Positions 7,825 to 17,921 of a stretch of DNA of 64,000 nt are shown here, in pieces. The notes under the pieces are model-generated. The model saw only the letters and a program-made list of their open reading frames with translations. It was not told the DNA's origin and searched no databases. Positions within the stretch are counted from its first letter, which is position 1; every line of letters starts with the position of its first letter. Location: assembly GCF_001269985.1 (NCBI RefSeq), contig NZ_BBZB01000001.1:3658001-3722000 (forward strand). Direction: 5' to 3'. The stretch comes from Pseudoalteromonas sp. '520P1 No. 423'. GTDB lineage: Bacteria; Pseudomonadota; Gammaproteobacteria; Enterobacterales; Alteromonadaceae. Both the position numbers and the translations under genes were made by a program.

Positions 7825-9123
7825 TTAAGATTTTTTCACACGTTCATTCGAAAAACTAAAGGAAAAACAAGAACCTTCACCTACAGTACTTACAATATTT
7901 AATTGTGACTCATGGCGTGATAAAACATGTTTTGTAATTGCTAACCCTAAGCCTGAGCCGCCTGTTTTACGAGAACGTGCCTGATCAACACGATAAAAAC
8001 GCTCTGTTAAACGACCGATATGCTCAGGTGCAATACCCTCGCCATTGTCATGAACAGCAAAATGCGCTTCACCATTTTTCATTTGCCAAACAATACGAAT
8101 ATGACCTGGCTCAGGTATATAATGTATCGCATTAAATATTAAGTTAGAAAAAGCACTTCTTAATTCTTCAGTTTTTCCTAATATAGATAAATTAGCATCG
8201 ACCTCTAACTCTATAACATGCTTTTTATCCGCATTTAATGTTTCAGTTTGAACCAAAATGAGCTTTAACATATTTGGGATATCAACTAATTCATCTTGTT
8301 CCGTTTTACGAGGCCCTTCTATACGGGATAAAATCAGTAATTGATTTACAAGCCCGTTCATTCGTTCACACTGCTCCGACATAGTACCGTGTGCTTTCCC
8401 CCAAATTCCTAATGGTGGCATAGCGTCAGCATCCATCATTTCAAGGTAACCTGAAATAACAGTAAGCGGTGTTCTCAGTTCATGAGATACGTTAGCTACA
8501 AAATCTTTTCTAATTTGCTCTAACATTTTTAATTGAGTCACGTCTCGCACCACAACCATCAGCTGTGTTTCATATGGCATCACACGAAATTCTAAAATTT
8601 GTTCAGTGCCTAAAGGAGAGTCAAGCTCCAATGGTTCAAGGAAGTCATTATTGTTCATATATTTGGCAAAGTCAGGGTGGCGAATTAAATTATCTAATCT
8701 TTGACCACTGTCACTCGGCCATTTTAATCCAAGCACTTGAACTGCCAGTTTATTACACCATACTATGCTGAGATCTTTTTGCAAAACAATGACCGCATCA
8801 GGAACCGCTTCTGCACCTTCTCTAAATCGCCTGATCAAACCTGCTAATTCATTTCGCTTATCTCTATTTCTATGCTGTAACCTGTAAATACCATCAAAAA
8901 TTTGCTCCCAGCTGCCCTCTCCTTCAGGTGGGTTAAAGCTTTTTTGATTGTGCAACCAATCGCTTAATTTATATAACTGCTTATAATGCCAAAATAATAG
9001 GCTTGCAGTTCCAAGGAATAAAAGTAAAAAAGGAGCCCCTATAAGGACTCCGATGAATGATAATGGTAAAAAATACATAAATAAGCGCTGTATTAAGATG
9101 CGCTTATTGATCACTCTGAACAT
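7825..9123 (-). CDS. phoR: Phosphate-regulon sensor histidine kinase PhoR
   Basis: 432 residues. Two hydrophobic segments lie in the first 50 residues with almost no periplasmic loop, as in PhoR, followed by a PAS domain at about 100-200 and a kinase core. The H box is FVANVSHELRTPL, the N box NLIFNAIHY, and the ATP-lid glycines are DNGEGI and GSGLGLAI. PhoR phosphorylates PhoB when phosphate is scarce and dephosphorylates it when phosphate is plentiful, through contact with the Pst system. phoR starts 27 nt after the phoB stop, so the two form an operon; pstS comes next on the same strand. Confidence 0.95.
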   Translation of the reverse strand: MFRVINKRILIQRLFMYFLPLSFIGVLIGAPFLLLFLGTASLLFWHYKQLYKLSDWLHNQKSFNPPEGEGSWEQIFDGIYRLQHRNRDKRNELAGLIRRFREGAEAVPDAVIVLQKDLSIVWCNKLAVQVLGLKWPSDSGQRLDNLIRHPDFAKYMNNNDFLEPLELDSPLGTEQILEFRVMPYETQLMVVVRDVTQLKMLEQIRKDFVANVSHELRTPLTVISGYLEMMDADAMPPLGIWGKAHGTMSEQCERMNGLVNQLLILSRIEGPRKTEQDELVDIPNMLKLILVQTETLNADKKHVIELEVDANLSILGKTEELRSAFSNLIFNAIHYIPEPGHIRIVWQMKNGEAHFAVHDNGEGIAPEHIGRLTERFYRVDQARSRKTGGSGLGLAITKHVLSRHESQLNIVSTVGEGSCFSFSFSNERVKKS

Positions 9124-9150
9124 AAAGTAACCCTAGTTATTTGGTTTAAA

Positions 9151-9840
9151 TTAAACCTTATTTGAAAAACGATATCCTGAACCACGAACAGTTTGCACTA
9201 ACTTATCATGTGCACTTGTGATCGCCTTTCTTAAACGACGAATATGCACATCTACCGTACGATCTTCAACATATACATTGGTGCCCCAAACTTGATCTAA
9301 CAATTGCTCTCGACTATAAACACGCTCAGGGTGGGTCATAAAAAAGTGTAATAGTTTAAATTCTGTAGGTCCCATATCAAGCTCTTTACCAGCTGATGTG
9401 ACACGATGTGAGATTGGGTCTAATCGTAAACCATGCACTTCAATAGACTCTTCTAAAGCTGTTGGAGATACTCTGCGGATCACAGCTTTTATGCGTGCCA
9501 TCAGCTCTTTAGGAGAAAAAGGTTTAGTAACATAGTCATCAGCCCCAACTTCTAAGCCTTTAATTTTGTCTTCTTCTTCGCCACGTGCTGTGAGCATGAT
9601 GATTGGAATTTTTCGAGTATGATCATTTTGTTTAATTTTTTTAGCTATTTGAATACCACTGGTATCTGGTAGCATCCAATCTAATAAAATTAATTCAGGA
9701 TATGGTTCAACAGCAAGTGCTTCCATAGCAGAATCATAATCTTCAGCTTCAACAGCTTGATAACCGTTTTGCTCAAGTACAAACACCAACATTTCTCTGA
9801 TGGGCGCTTCATCATCAACTACAAGTATTTTTCGTGACAT
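9151..9840 (-). CDS. phoB: Phosphate-regulon response regulator PhoB
   Basis: 229 residues. The receiver domain (about 1-125) has the acidic pair in [11 protein letters not shown], the phosphoacceptor aspartate in LILLDWMLP, a threonine in MLTARG and lysine in TKPFSPKEL. The OmpR/PhoB winged helix follows, ending in [14 protein letters not shown] and VRGSGYRFS. It binds Pho boxes and recruits RNA polymerase. A Pho box about 50-70 bp upstream of the ATG indicates self-activation. GAGAG shortly before the ATG is a plausible ribosome binding site. Confidence 0.96.
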   Translation of the reverse strand: MSRKILVVDDEAPIREMLVFVLEQNGYQAVEAEDYDSAMEALAVEPYPELILLDWMLPDTSGIQIAKKIKQNDHTRKIPIIMLTARGEEEDKIKGLEVGADDYVTKPFSPKELMARIKAVIRRVSPTALEESIEVHGLRLDPISHRVTSAGKELDMGPTEFKLLHFFMTHPERVYSREQLLDQVWGTNVYVEDRTVDVHIRRLRKAITSAHDKLVQTVRGSGYRFSNKV

Positions 9841-9890
9841 TCCTGATTATCTCTCAAAGTTCCTAATTACATTCATTATTATGATTAAAT

Positions 9891-9907
9891 ATGACAGTTT
9901 TATGAAG
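9891..9907 (-). promoter_or_regulatory. Pho box upstream of phoB
   Basis: On the minus strand CTTCATAAAACTGTCAT matches the Pho box (CTGTCATAAAACTGTCAT type) with one clear difference in the first half-site. An AT-rich -10-like stretch (CATAAT) lies about 10 bp further on. This fits autoregulation of phoBR. Confidence 0.75.
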
Positions 9908-10018
9908 CTTGATTAGATATTAGCCCATAACTGCTATTTATTGCATATCGATTTGCTTTGACTGAAACAATTTAACAGATACAATCACTTTATTAACATA
10001 ATAACAATAATAAACAAC

Positions 10019-11623
10019 ATGCATTCTGATACGGATATTAAACTCAATATATTACTAATTGAATCTAACTTAAGTAGCCGCTCTCATCTTAAGCGTATTC
10101 TAAAACAAAGTGGTTGCCTTAACATCACAATAATAAATAATGGTGCAGAATTAATATCGAAACCTAAACTACTTGATTTTGATTTACTGATTTTAGATTT
10201 TGATATTGATAACTGCTTCACTGGTACTGAATTCATAAGACAATTACTGACTCTTAAAATTCTGCAAGATCATACCCGAATCATTTTTATAACAGATCAG
10301 GCAGATAAAGTATCTGCAGATTTACCATTTAGGTACGTTACAACTGATATCATCGAAAAACCAGTAAATCATGCTAAATTAACTCAAAAACTACAGTATT
10401 TTAACGCTAGCTCAAAAAGGTTGAAATTGTTACTAAAACAATTATCTAAAGCTAATGGCATACAAAAACAAAATATATTACAACATGCGCAATTTGTTGG
10501 ATTAGATAATCAAGAAAAAAATGAGCTTAACCTAATCAAAGCAACAAACTTATTAAAATGTGATTTACCTGGTACAGCTTTAGATACATTAAAAACGATA
10601 AGTAATGCAGCTATACAAGCAAGTGCTCAAATAGCACTGTTTAATTTATGTGGTAACGAAAGCAAATTTAAACTCACTTTACTTAAAATGCAGTCATTAA
10701 ATATACTTTCTAGAAAACAAATTTTATATAAAATTAAAAATGCTATTAATAAAAAAGAATCATTTCAGGCATTAAAAATATTTGATAACTTAGATGAGTT
10801 TTCATTTACCACTGAAGAAGTAGAGTTAAAGGCCCTTTTAATACTTGAAAACCATTCAATTGAAGAAGCCAATGATTATCTACAACAAAAACTTAGAACC
10901 ACATTAGAAAACCAGCATTATCGAAATTCATTATCTTTAACATGGATCAAATGTTTAGTCTTAGATCGCACACTTAACCATAAAGCTGATCAGAAGTTTA
11001 ATGAATTATTTGCACTGCGTTGTAAAAAAGCTTGGTCCGAGATAAGCCAAAATCAAAGCCCTATTGATATGTCTGGATATCAAAATGTAATAAAACTAAT
11101 TTTAAACATTTGTTTAGAACCTGAAAATAAAGATAAACACTTATCGAAACTCAATATTCTGATAAAACAGCCGCAGGACTGCCATAAACAGTTTTTATTG
11201 ACCTGCGCACACGCATTATTAAAGCAAGTAAAAGTACTGCACAATTTATATAACAAGCGTTTATCCTTAATAGGTATGATGGATCTGAGTGCTCAAGAGA
11301 TTTCATTCAACTATTGCATGAACAAAGTATTTAACGATCAATTTAGAGATCCAAAAATAAAAGCAGCGCTATTTAATCGCTGGGGTATAGATAAACAAAA
11401 CCAAGGAATGAGTTTTCAGGCTTTAAGCCAGTTTTCACAAGCACATCTGTTAATGCCGCTTAACAGTGTGTATTTATTAAACTTTTTAAATACGATGCAA
11501 AGTTTAAATATCAATAAGTATTGGCAATTCTCGCAAAAAAACCTTATAAAACATGCACAAACACTTGAACTAAATAGCCAACAAGATCAGAGACTAAAGC
11601 AACTTTCAGTAGAGGCTCTATGA
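10019..11623 (+). CDS. Receiver-domain protein with long helical-repeat C-terminus
   Basis: 534 residues. The first 125 or so form a response-regulator receiver domain: LLILDFD carries the phosphoacceptor aspartate, FITDQ the switch threonine and IEKPVNH the conserved lysine. The acidic pair after the first strand is weak (LLIESN, with a single acidic residue), so phosphorylation may be altered. Residues 130-534 are almost wholly helical, rich in lysine, asparagine and glutamine, and look like degenerate TPR-type repeats; no DNA-binding or enzymatic output domain is visible. It is divergent from phoB with 178 bp between. I infer a protein-protein output, but the partner is unknown. Confidence 0.7.
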   Translation: MHSDTDIKLNILLIESNLSSRSHLKRILKQSGCLNITIINNGAELISKPKLLDFDLLILDFDIDNCFTGTEFIRQLLTLKILQDHTRIIFITDQADKVSADLPFRYVTTDIIEKPVNHAKLTQKLQYFNASSKRLKLLLKQLSKANGIQKQNILQHAQFVGLDNQEKNELNLIKATNLLKCDLPGTALDTLKTISNAAIQASAQIALFNLCGNESKFKLTLLKMQSLNILSRKQILYKIKNAINKKESFQALKIFDNLDEFSFTTEEVELKALLILENHSIEEANDYLQQKLRTTLENQHYRNSLSLTWIKCLVLDRTLNHKADQKFNELFALRCKKAWSEISQNQSPIDMSGYQNVIKLILNICLEPENKDKHLSKLNILIKQPQDCHKQFLLTCAHALLKQVKVLHNLYNKRLSLIGMMDLSAQEISFNYCMNKVFNDQFRDPKIKAALFNRWGIDKQNQGMSFQALSQFSQAHLLMPLNSVYLLNFLNTMQSLNINKYWQFSQKNLIKHAQTLELNSQQDQRLKQLSVEAL

Positions 11624-11865
11624 TCTTTTAGATCAAAGAATTACCAACTAAAGTAATCATATTTAAATTTCAGATCACTTTTTTACTTAGATGATGTTAA
11701 CTTGATAAGGATTGATTAATTTTCAGACACAAATAGTTGATAATTTATGCTAAAATAACTGAGCGACTGAATAAAAACGATCTTAATGAATAATATTACG
11801 ATCTAAGTAAGTAAAAAACTGATCCCAAAGCCCGCCTTATGATCCCTCTTAGTAATATTATGATC
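11622..11865. repeat. GATC sites on a 21-bp lattice
   Basis: This non-coding spacer holds GATC at 11622, 11631, 11673, 11779, 11800, 11821, 11841 and 11862. All but the first fall within about one base of a 21-bp register. The last five units share partial sequence (taatatta before GATC in two, AAG after GATC in others), so a degenerate tandem repeat is likely. No gene is seen here. Confidence 0.55.
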
Positions 11866-11872
11866 CAAGAAC

Positions 11873-11898
11873 AAAAAAGCCCTCATTGAGAGGGCTTT
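11873..11898 (-). terminator. Terminator of fba
   Basis: AAAGCCCTC at 11876-11884 pairs with GAGGGCTTT at 11890-11898, loop ATTGA. Reading the minus strand, six U follow. It lies 29 bp past the fba stop. Confidence 0.9.
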
Positions 11899-11926
11899 CA
11901 TTTTAAAAGGCGATTAGCCTATTAAA

Positions 11927-12991
11927 TTACTTAACTAGCGCATTTAACTCGCCAGCGGCATATTTCATTGACATAGCATCAAGTGAAATTGCTTTAAGTT
12001 TGTCTGCTTGACCTGCAGTACCAAACGCTTCGTAGCGATCAATACAAATGTCAGTCATAGCTTGTGTCGCTGCAGCTAAAAACTTACGAGGATCAAAGTT
12101 AGCTGGATTTTCAGCTAAATGACGGCGAACAGCACCAGTAGATGCTAAACGTAAATCTGTATCGATATTTACTTTGCGTACGCCATACTTGATACCTTCA
12201 ACGATTTGCTCAACTGGTACACCGTAAGTTTCTGGCATTTCACCACCAAACTCATTGATCACTTTTAACCACTCTTGTGGTACAGATGAAGAACCGTGCA
12301 TTACTAAATGCGTATTTGGAATGCGTTTATGAATCGCTTTGATTTGATCTATTGCTAAAATATCACCCGTTGGTGGACGAGAGAATTTGTAAGCACCATG
12401 AGAAGTACCACATGCAATTGCTAGCGCATCAACATTTGTTTTCTTAACAAAGTCAGCTGCTTCTTCTGGATCAGTTAACAGTTGATCTAATGATAATTTA
12501 CCAACAGCACCAATACCGTCTTCTTCACCCGCTTCACCTGTTTCTAATGAACCAAGTACACCTAGCTCACCCTCAACTGAAACACCACATGCATGTGCCA
12601 TTTCAACAGTACGACGTGTTACATCTACGTTGTACTCATAAGTAGAAGCTGTTTTACCATCTTCAAATAAAGAACCATCCATCATTACTGATGAAAAACC
12701 TAATTGGATTGAACGCTGACAAATTGCAGGTGATGTACCGTGATCTTGGTGCATAACAACAGGAATATGTGGCCATTCTTCAATTGCAGCTAAAATCATA
12801 TGACGAATGAAAGGGGCACCAGCGTATTTACGCGCACCAGCTGAACCTTGTACGATCACAGGACTGTTTGTTTTATCAGCCGCTTCCATTATTGCACGCA
12901 TTTGCTCTTGGTTATTTACATTAAACGCCGGAACGCCGTAACCATTTTCAGCTGCATGGTCCAAAAGTTGACGCATACTAATTAAAGCCAT
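11927..12991 (-). CDS. fba: Class II fructose-bisphosphate aldolase
   Basis: 354 residues. It interconverts fructose 1,6-bisphosphate with glyceraldehyde 3-phosphate and dihydroxyacetone phosphate. Class II zinc-dependent features are clear: VMHQDHGTS holds the first zinc histidine, LVMHGSSS another, and KVNIDTDLR the phosphate-binding end. The long form with [15 protein letters not shown] belongs to the subtype shared with Calvin-cycle CbbA enzymes. It is the last gene of an epd-pgk-fba series on the minus strand and ends at a strong terminator. A hairpin lies between it and pgk. Confidence 0.95.
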   Translation of the reverse strand: MALISMRQLLDHAAENGYGVPAFNVNNQEQMRAIMEAADKTNSPVIVQGSAGARKYAGAPFIRHMILAAIEEWPHIPVVMHQDHGTSPAICQRSIQLGFSSVMMDGSLFEDGKTASTYEYNVDVTRRTVEMAHACGVSVEGELGVLGSLETGEAGEEDGIGAVGKLSLDQLLTDPEEAADFVKKTNVDALAIACGTSHGAYKFSRPPTGDILAIDQIKAIHKRIPNTHLVMHGSSSVPQEWLKVINEFGGEMPETYGVPVEQIVEGIKYGVRKVNIDTDLRLASTGAVRRHLAENPANFDPRKFLAAATQAMTDICIDRYEAFGTAGQADKLKAISLDAMSMKYAAGELNALVK

Positions 12992-13025
12992 TTTGCTTTC
13001 TCCAATTGTTGATAGTATTCACTCT

Positions 13026-13108
13026 TAGATTAGTCTAAGTAACTTACTATCGGGTTTTGAACGAGTAATTAAATAGCTAAATTTATTTGTGAGAGTTAAA
13101 TTTAGCTA
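13026..13108 (-). repeat. Hairpins between pgk and fba
   Basis: The 151-bp spacer contains TAGCTAAATTTA (13074-13085) facing TAAATTTAGCTA (13097-13108), a perfect 12-bp inverted repeat, and a smaller CTTAGA/TCTAAG pair near 13026. Without a clear T-run on the coding strand, these may shape RNA processing or differential expression of fba rather than stop transcription. Confidence 0.4.
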
Positions 13109-13142
13109 CTTTTTGTTTTAGGGAATAATCCCTCTTGCTACA

Positions 13143-14318
13143 TTATTTTGCGCGTTGCTCTAACATTTCAACAGCAGGTAGCTTTTTGCCTTCTAAGAAC
13201 TCTAAGAATGCACCACCGCCAGTTGAAATATAAGATATTTTATCTGCAACATTATATTTATCAATAGCAGCTAACGTATCACCGCCGCCAGCGATTGAAA
13301 AAGCGTTAGACTCAGCAATTGCATTTGCGATTGCTTCAGTGCCGTTACCAAACTGGTCAAATTCAAATACGCCTACAGGACCATTCCAAACAACTGTGCC
13401 TGCATTTTTAATAATTTCGGCTAATGCGTTTGCAGAATCTGGACCGATATCAAAAATCATATCTTCGCTTGTTACATCTTCAACATTTTTAAGTGTTGCT
13501 ACTGCAGACTCTGAAAACTCAGAAGCAACAACAACATCTGTTGGTACTGGAATATCACCATTATTAGCTTGAGCTGCTGTGACTAAGCGCTTAGCTTCAT
13601 CAATTAAATCAGCTTCAAATAATGATTTACCTACTTGATGATCTGCTGCTGCAATAAATGTATTGGCGATACCACCACCACAAACAAGTTGATCAACGAT
13701 CGTAGATAATGAATCTAATACTGTAAGTTTAGTCGAAACTTTAGAACCACCAACAATAGCAACAAATGGACGCGCTGGATTATCAAGTGCTTTACCTAAT
13801 GCTTCTAGCTCAGCAGCTAGAAGTGGACCAGCACATGCTGTATTTGCGTGTAAGCCAACACCATGCGTTGAAGCTTGAGCACGATGCGCAGTACCAAATG
13901 CATCCATTACATATACATCACATAAAGCAGCTAATTGTTTTGCAAGTGCTTCGTCGTTTTTCTTTTCACCCTTATTAAAACGTACGTTTTCAAAAACAAC
14001 AACTTCGTTGTCATTAATTTCTACGCCGTTTAAGTAATCTTTTTCAAGACGAACATTTTGCTCTAAAGCATCATTTAAATAATCAACAACAGGTGATAAT
14101 GAAAACTCATCTGCAAATTCACCTTCAGTTGGGCGACCTAAGTGAGACATTACCATTACTTTAGCGCCTTTTTCTAAAGCTAACTTAATAGTAGGTAAAG
14201 AAGCACGAATACGTGCATCAGAAGTCACTTTTCCATCCTTGACTGGCACATTAAGATCTTCACGAATTAGTACACGCTTACCTGATAAATCTAGATCTGC
14301 CATTTTAATGACTGACAT
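13143..14318 (-). CDS. pgk: Phosphoglycerate kinase
   Basis: 391 residues. It transfers phosphate from 1,3-bisphosphoglycerate to ADP. The first 70 residues hold the substrate pocket ([18 protein letters not shown]), the middle has [14 protein letters not shown], and the C-lobe has [10 protein letters not shown] and the nucleotide loop GGGDTLAAI. Length matches the bacterial enzyme. It lies 57 bp after epd and 151 bp before fba, in the order epd-pgk-fba widely conserved in gammaproteobacteria. Confidence 0.97.
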   Translation of the reverse strand: MSVIKMADLDLSGKRVLIREDLNVPVKDGKVTSDARIRASLPTIKLALEKGAKVMVMSHLGRPTEGEFADEFSLSPVVDYLNDALEQNVRLEKDYLNGVEINDNEVVVFENVRFNKGEKKNDEALAKQLAALCDVYVMDAFGTAHRAQASTHGVGLHANTACAGPLLAAELEALGKALDNPARPFVAIVGGSKVSTKLTVLDSLSTIVDQLVCGGGIANTFIAAADHQVGKSLFEADLIDEAKRLVTAAQANNGDIPVPTDVVVASEFSESAVATLKNVEDVTSEDMIFDIGPDSANALAEIIKNAGTVVWNGPVGVFEFDQFGNGTEAIANAIAESNAFSIAGGGDTLAAIDKYNVADKISYISTGGGAFLEFLEGKKLPAVEMLEQRAK

Positions 14319-14375
14319 GAAATTCTCCTTAGTTAATTAAATACTGCACTTAAATTTTGGGGTTAATTAATTTCT

Positions 14376-15389
14376 TTATTTGGCAAGCATCATAGCTTTA
14401 GCCGTATCTAACATGCGATTTGCAAAACCCCATTCGTTATCACACCACACTAAACATTTCACTAAACGCTTATGGCTTACACGGGTTTGAGTTCCGTCTA
14501 TAATGCTCGAATGTGGGTCATGATTAAAATCAATTGATACTAAAGGCTCTTCTGTATAGCTTAAAATGCCCGCAAGTCTTTCGTTGCTAGTTGCTGATAA
14601 AACTTGATTAACTTGCTCTATGGTTACATCGGTATGAGTTGTAATGCTTAAATCCATTGCCGTAACATTTATTGTTGGTACGCGCATTGCGATTGCTTCA
14701 AAACGACCTTCAAATTTTGGTAAAATTCTTTCAATACCACGGGCTAATTTTGTATCAACAGGAATAATAGATTGGCTAGCAGCACGCGTGCGGCGTAAAT
14801 CAGGATGATAAGCATCAATTACTTGTTGATCATGCATAGATGCATGAATAGTTGTAATTGCACCAGATTCGATGCCAAAAGCATCGTCTAGCACTTTAAT
14901 CACTGGCACAATGCAATTTGTAGTACATGAGCCATTTGAGACTATCAAATCTTCTGACTTCAACTGTTCATCGTTAATACCATAAACAATCGTAGTATCC
15001 ATATCTGAGTCAGCAGGTTGTGAAAATAGTACTTTTTTAGCACCAGCATTAATATGCAACATGGCATGCTCACGAGAATGGTATATGCCAGTACATTCAA
15101 GCACAACATCAATATTTAAATCTTGCCAAGGTAAAAATGCGGGAGACTTTTCATTGAAAAGCGCAATACGATCTTCTTCAACAGTTAAATAGTTATCATC
15201 AAGAGAAACATCAAATTTAAAACGACCATGGGAAGTATCGTATTTTAATAAATGTGCGATGCCTTTAGGATCTGCAAGCTCATTAATTGCGACTATTTGA
15301 AATTGATCGGTGAGGTTTGCTTCATATAAAGCACGTACAATATTACGGCCTATTCGGCCAAAACCATTAATTGCTAATCTTATTGCCAT
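14376..15389 (-). CDS. epd: Erythrose-4-phosphate dehydrogenase
   Basis: 337 residues of the GAPDH fold: [10 protein letters not shown] binds [12 protein letters not shown] holds the catalytic cysteine, and the C-terminal [13 protein letters not shown] is intact. Three traits favour Epd over GapA: the glycine in SNGSCTTN (GapA has SNASCTTN), the INELADP stretch instead of the usual GapA adenine-binding region, and the position before pgk. Epd oxidises erythrose 4-phosphate to 4-phosphoerythronate, the first step of DXP-dependent PLP synthesis. A GAPDH-like side role cannot be excluded from sequence. Confidence 0.9.
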   Translation of the reverse strand: MAIRLAINGFGRIGRNIVRALYEANLTDQFQIVAINELADPKGIAHLLKYDTSHGRFKFDVSLDDNYLTVEEDRIALFNEKSPAFLPWQDLNIDVVLECTGIYHSREHAMLHINAGAKKVLFSQPADSDMDTTIVYGINDEQLKSEDLIVSNGSCTTNCIVPVIKVLDDAFGIESGAITTIHASMHDQQVIDAYHPDLRRTRAASQSIIPVDTKLARGIERILPKFEGRFEAIAMRVPTINVTAMDLSITTHTDVTIEQVNQVLSATSNERLAGILSYTEEPLVSIDFNHDPHSSIIDGTQTRVSHKRLVKCLVWCDNEWGFANRMLDTAKAMMLAK

Positions 15390-15513
15390 TGAAGTAAAAA
15401 GTTCTTAAAGAAGCCATATCAAATTTGGTGGTATTGTAATCGACCTTGCCCCTGAACCCCAGAGAAAATTGCCATTTATTTTATGAGGAATTTTGAAGTT
15501 AATTTTTGAGCAT

Positions 15514-15550
15514 AAAAAAAGATCTTTGTTTTATCGACAAAGATCTTTTT
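15514..15550 (-). terminator. Terminator of tkt
   Basis: AAAAAGATCTTTGT (15516-15529) pairs with ACAAAGATCTTTTT (15537-15550), a perfect 14-bp stem with a 7-nt loop and a T-run on either strand. It lies 41 bp past the tkt stop and before epd, so epd-pgk-fba should have its own promoter at 15390-15513. Confidence 0.88.
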
Positions 15551-15590
15551 TAAGTAATTAATACTACTTTACTAGCAGTTTAATTTTTTA

Positions 15591-17591
15591 TTAAAACAAT
15601 TCGTTTGCTTTCGCTACGATGTTATTAACTGTAAAACCAAAGTGTTCAAATAACTCGTTAGCAGGTGCAGACTCACCAAATGTCGTCATACCAACAACAG
15701 CGCCATTTAAACCAACATATTTGTACCAGTAATCGGCGATGCCAGCTTCAATCGCTACGCGACGTGAAACCGCTACTGGTAATACTGATTCTTTATATGC
15801 AGCATCTTGAGCTTCAAATACATCCGTAGATGGTAATGAAACAACACGTACTGTTTTACCTGACTCACGTAACTGTGTTGCTGAATCTTGTGCTAATTGC
15901 ACTTCAGAACCAGTTGCGATTAAGATTAGCTCAGGGTTATTGTTAGCTGCATTACAAGATAGTACGTAACCACCTTTTGCTACGTTTGCTAACTGCTCAG
16001 CAGTACGATCTTGTTGTGCTAAACCTTGACGTGTAAAGATTAGTGAAGTTGGGCCATCTTTACGTTCAATTGCCGCTTTCCATGCAATTGCAGATTCAAC
16101 TTGGTCACATGGACGCCAGTTATCAAGATTAGGTGTTAAACGCATGCTCGCAATTTGCTCTACCGGTTGGTGAGTTGGACCATCTTCACCTAAACCAATT
16201 GAATCATGTGTATATACAAAAATTGCAGGTTGCTTCATTAATGCTGCCATACGTACAGCATTACGTGCGTATTCCATAAACATTAAGAAAGTTGCACCGT
16301 AAGGAATAAAACCTTTATGCAATGTAATACCGTTCATGATTGCCGACATACCAAATTCACGTACACCATAGTTGATGTAGTTACCTGATGCATCAGTACC
16401 TGTTAAGCTTTTAGAACCATCCCAAATTGTAAGATTAGAACCTGCTAAATCAGCCGAACCACCCATAAATTCAGGAAGCATAGGACCAAACGCATTTAAT
16501 GCATTTTGTGATGCTTTACGTGTCGCGATACCTGAAGGGTTAGCTTGTAACTCTTCAACATATGCTTGAGATTTTTCAGCCCAATTAGCTGGCAATTCGC
16601 TGTTTTGACGACGTTCTAATTCTGCAGCTAATTCTGGGTGTGCAGCTTTATATGCTTCAAATTTTTCGTTCCAGCTAGACTCTGAGTCAGAACCTTTTGC
16701 TTTAGCGTCCCAATCAGAATAAACATCTTCAGGGATTTCAAATGCGCCATGTTCCCAGTTTAAGAATTCACGTGCAGCTGCAATCTCGTTATCTCCTAAT
16801 GGAGCACCGTGACAATCATGGCTACCTGATTTATTTGGTGAACCGTAACCAATAACTGTTTTACAACAAATTAATGTTGGTTTAGAAGTCTCTGCACGTG
16901 CTTCATCAATTGCCGCACGAATTTCTTCACTGTTATGACCATCAACATTAGCAATGACATGCCAACCATATGATTCAAAACGAGCTGGAGTATCATCAGT
17001 AAACCAACCTTCAACTTCGCCATCAATTGAAATGCCATTGTCATCCCAAAAAGCAACTAATTTACCTAAACCTAATGTACCCGCTAATGAACATGCTTCA
17101 TGAGAAATACCTTCCATTAAACAGCCATCGCCTAAGAAAGTATAAGTGAAGTGATCTACGATATCGTGACCTTCACGGTTAAATTGTGCGCCTAAAGATT
17201 TTTCGGCAATCGCCATACCAACAGCATTAGTAATACCTTGGCCTAATGGACCTGTAGTTGTTTCAACACCTGGTGCATAACCATACTCTGGGTGACCTGG
17301 CGTTTTAGAATCCATTTGACGGAAATCTTTAAGATCTTCAATTGAAAGTTGATAGCCAGATAAATGAAGCAAAGAATATATCAGCATTGAACCATGACCA
17401 TTTGAGAGTATAAATCGGTCACGATCAACCCATTCTGGGTTTGTTGGATTATGCTTTAGATAATCACGCCATAAAACCTCAGCGATATCCGCCATACCCA
17501 TAGGGGCACCCGGATGACCTGATTTGGCTTTTTGAACGGCGTCCATTGATAGGACTCTAATAGCATTTGCTAGTTCTTTGCGAGATGGCAT
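15591..17591 (-). CDS. tkt: Transketolase
   Basis: About 666 residues. It moves two-carbon units between sugar phosphates in the non-oxidative pentose phosphate pathway, using thiamine diphosphate. The cofactor motif is [18 protein letters not shown] and on to [23 protein letters not shown] and [16 protein letters not shown] mark the N-terminal domain, and [19 protein letters not shown] the pyrimidine domain. The ATG at 17591 (M-P-S-R-K-E-L) matches the E. coli start; the TTG at 17609 would add six unmatched residues and consume the AAGGTAGAAGAAG purine tract that acts as ribosome binding site. It is divergent from metK. Confidence 0.96.
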   Translation of the reverse strand: MPSRKELANAIRVLSMDAVQKAKSGHPGAPMGMADIAEVLWRDYLKHNPTNPEWVDRDRFILSNGHGSMLIYSLLHLSGYQLSIEDLKDFRQMDSKTPGHPEYGYAPGVETTTGPLGQGITNAVGMAIAEKSLGAQFNREGHDIVDHFTYTFLGDGCLMEGISHEACSLAGTLGLGKLVAFWDDNGISIDGEVEGWFTDDTPARFESYGWHVIANVDGHNSEEIRAAIDEARAETSKPTLICCKTVIGYGSPNKSGSHDCHGAPLGDNEIAAAREFLNWEHGAFEIPEDVYSDWDAKAKGSDSESSWNEKFEAYKAAHPELAAELERRQNSELPANWAEKSQAYVEELQANPSGIATRKASQNALNAFGPMLPEFMGGSADLAGSNLTIWDGSKSLTGTDASGNYINYGVREFGMSAIMNGITLHKGFIPYGATFLMFMEYARNAVRMAALMKQPAIFVYTHDSIGLGEDGPTHQPVEQIASMRLTPNLDNWRPCDQVESAIAWKAAIERKDGPTSLIFTRQGLAQQDRTAEQLANVAKGGYVLSCNAANNNPELILIATGSEVQLAQDSATQLRESGKTVRVVSLPSTDVFEAQDAAYKESVLPVAVSRRVAIEAGIADYWYKYVGLNGAVVGMTTFGESAPANELFEHFGFTVNNIVAKANELF

Positions 17592-17762
17592 AACTTCTTC
17601 TACCTTCAATTTTGTGCGCTGGAAATAATTTAAGTTTTTACTAAATTGCAGGTTTGCAAAAATAGAACGGCCATTCTTACTTATTAAAGATTCTGGAGCA
17701 ATAAAAACCCCTACAAATTTTAAGTTCTTTAGTTTTTTTCATACAATTTAGAATATTAACGC

Positions 17763-17795
17763 TATAATTTATTTCGTTTAGACGTCTAGGCGTAA
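17763..17795 (+). promoter_or_regulatory. metK promoter with MetJ operator
   Basis: TATAAT at 17763-17768 is a perfect -10. Just after it, AGACGTCT at 17780-17787 is an exact met box, followed directly by AGGCGTAA at 17788-17795, a second box with three changes. Tandem met boxes are what MetJ with S-adenosylmethionine binds, so metK is expected to be repressed when SAM is abundant. Confidence 0.85.
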
Positions 17796-17849
17796 AAAAG
17801 CTATGAAATTGTAATCGCTTCAGATAAAATACACCGATAATTTTTACCC

Positions 17850-17899
17850 AGCGCATGCTTCACCTCCATAGACAACTTGTAGGTGTAAAAACCAGCGCT
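17850..17899 (+). promoter_or_regulatory. Hairpin in the metK leader
   Basis: AGCGC (17850-17854) pairs with GCGCT (17895-17899), enclosing CACCT (17861-17865) paired with AGGTG (17881-17885). The structure sits just before the metK start, where no good Shine-Dalgarno sequence is seen. It does not resemble a known SAM riboswitch by eye, and MetJ already explains SAM control. Confidence 0.35.
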
Positions 17900-17921
17900 C
17901 TCTATTGTGAGTATACATAAA

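Noticed and set aside
13339..13978. Plus-strand open frames opposite pgk
   Set aside because: pgk on the minus strand is complete and conserved; these frames have no ribosome binding sites or family features.
17796..17921. SAM riboswitch before metK
   Set aside because: The hairpins do not show a recognisable SAM aptamer by eye, and exact MetJ boxes already explain SAM control.
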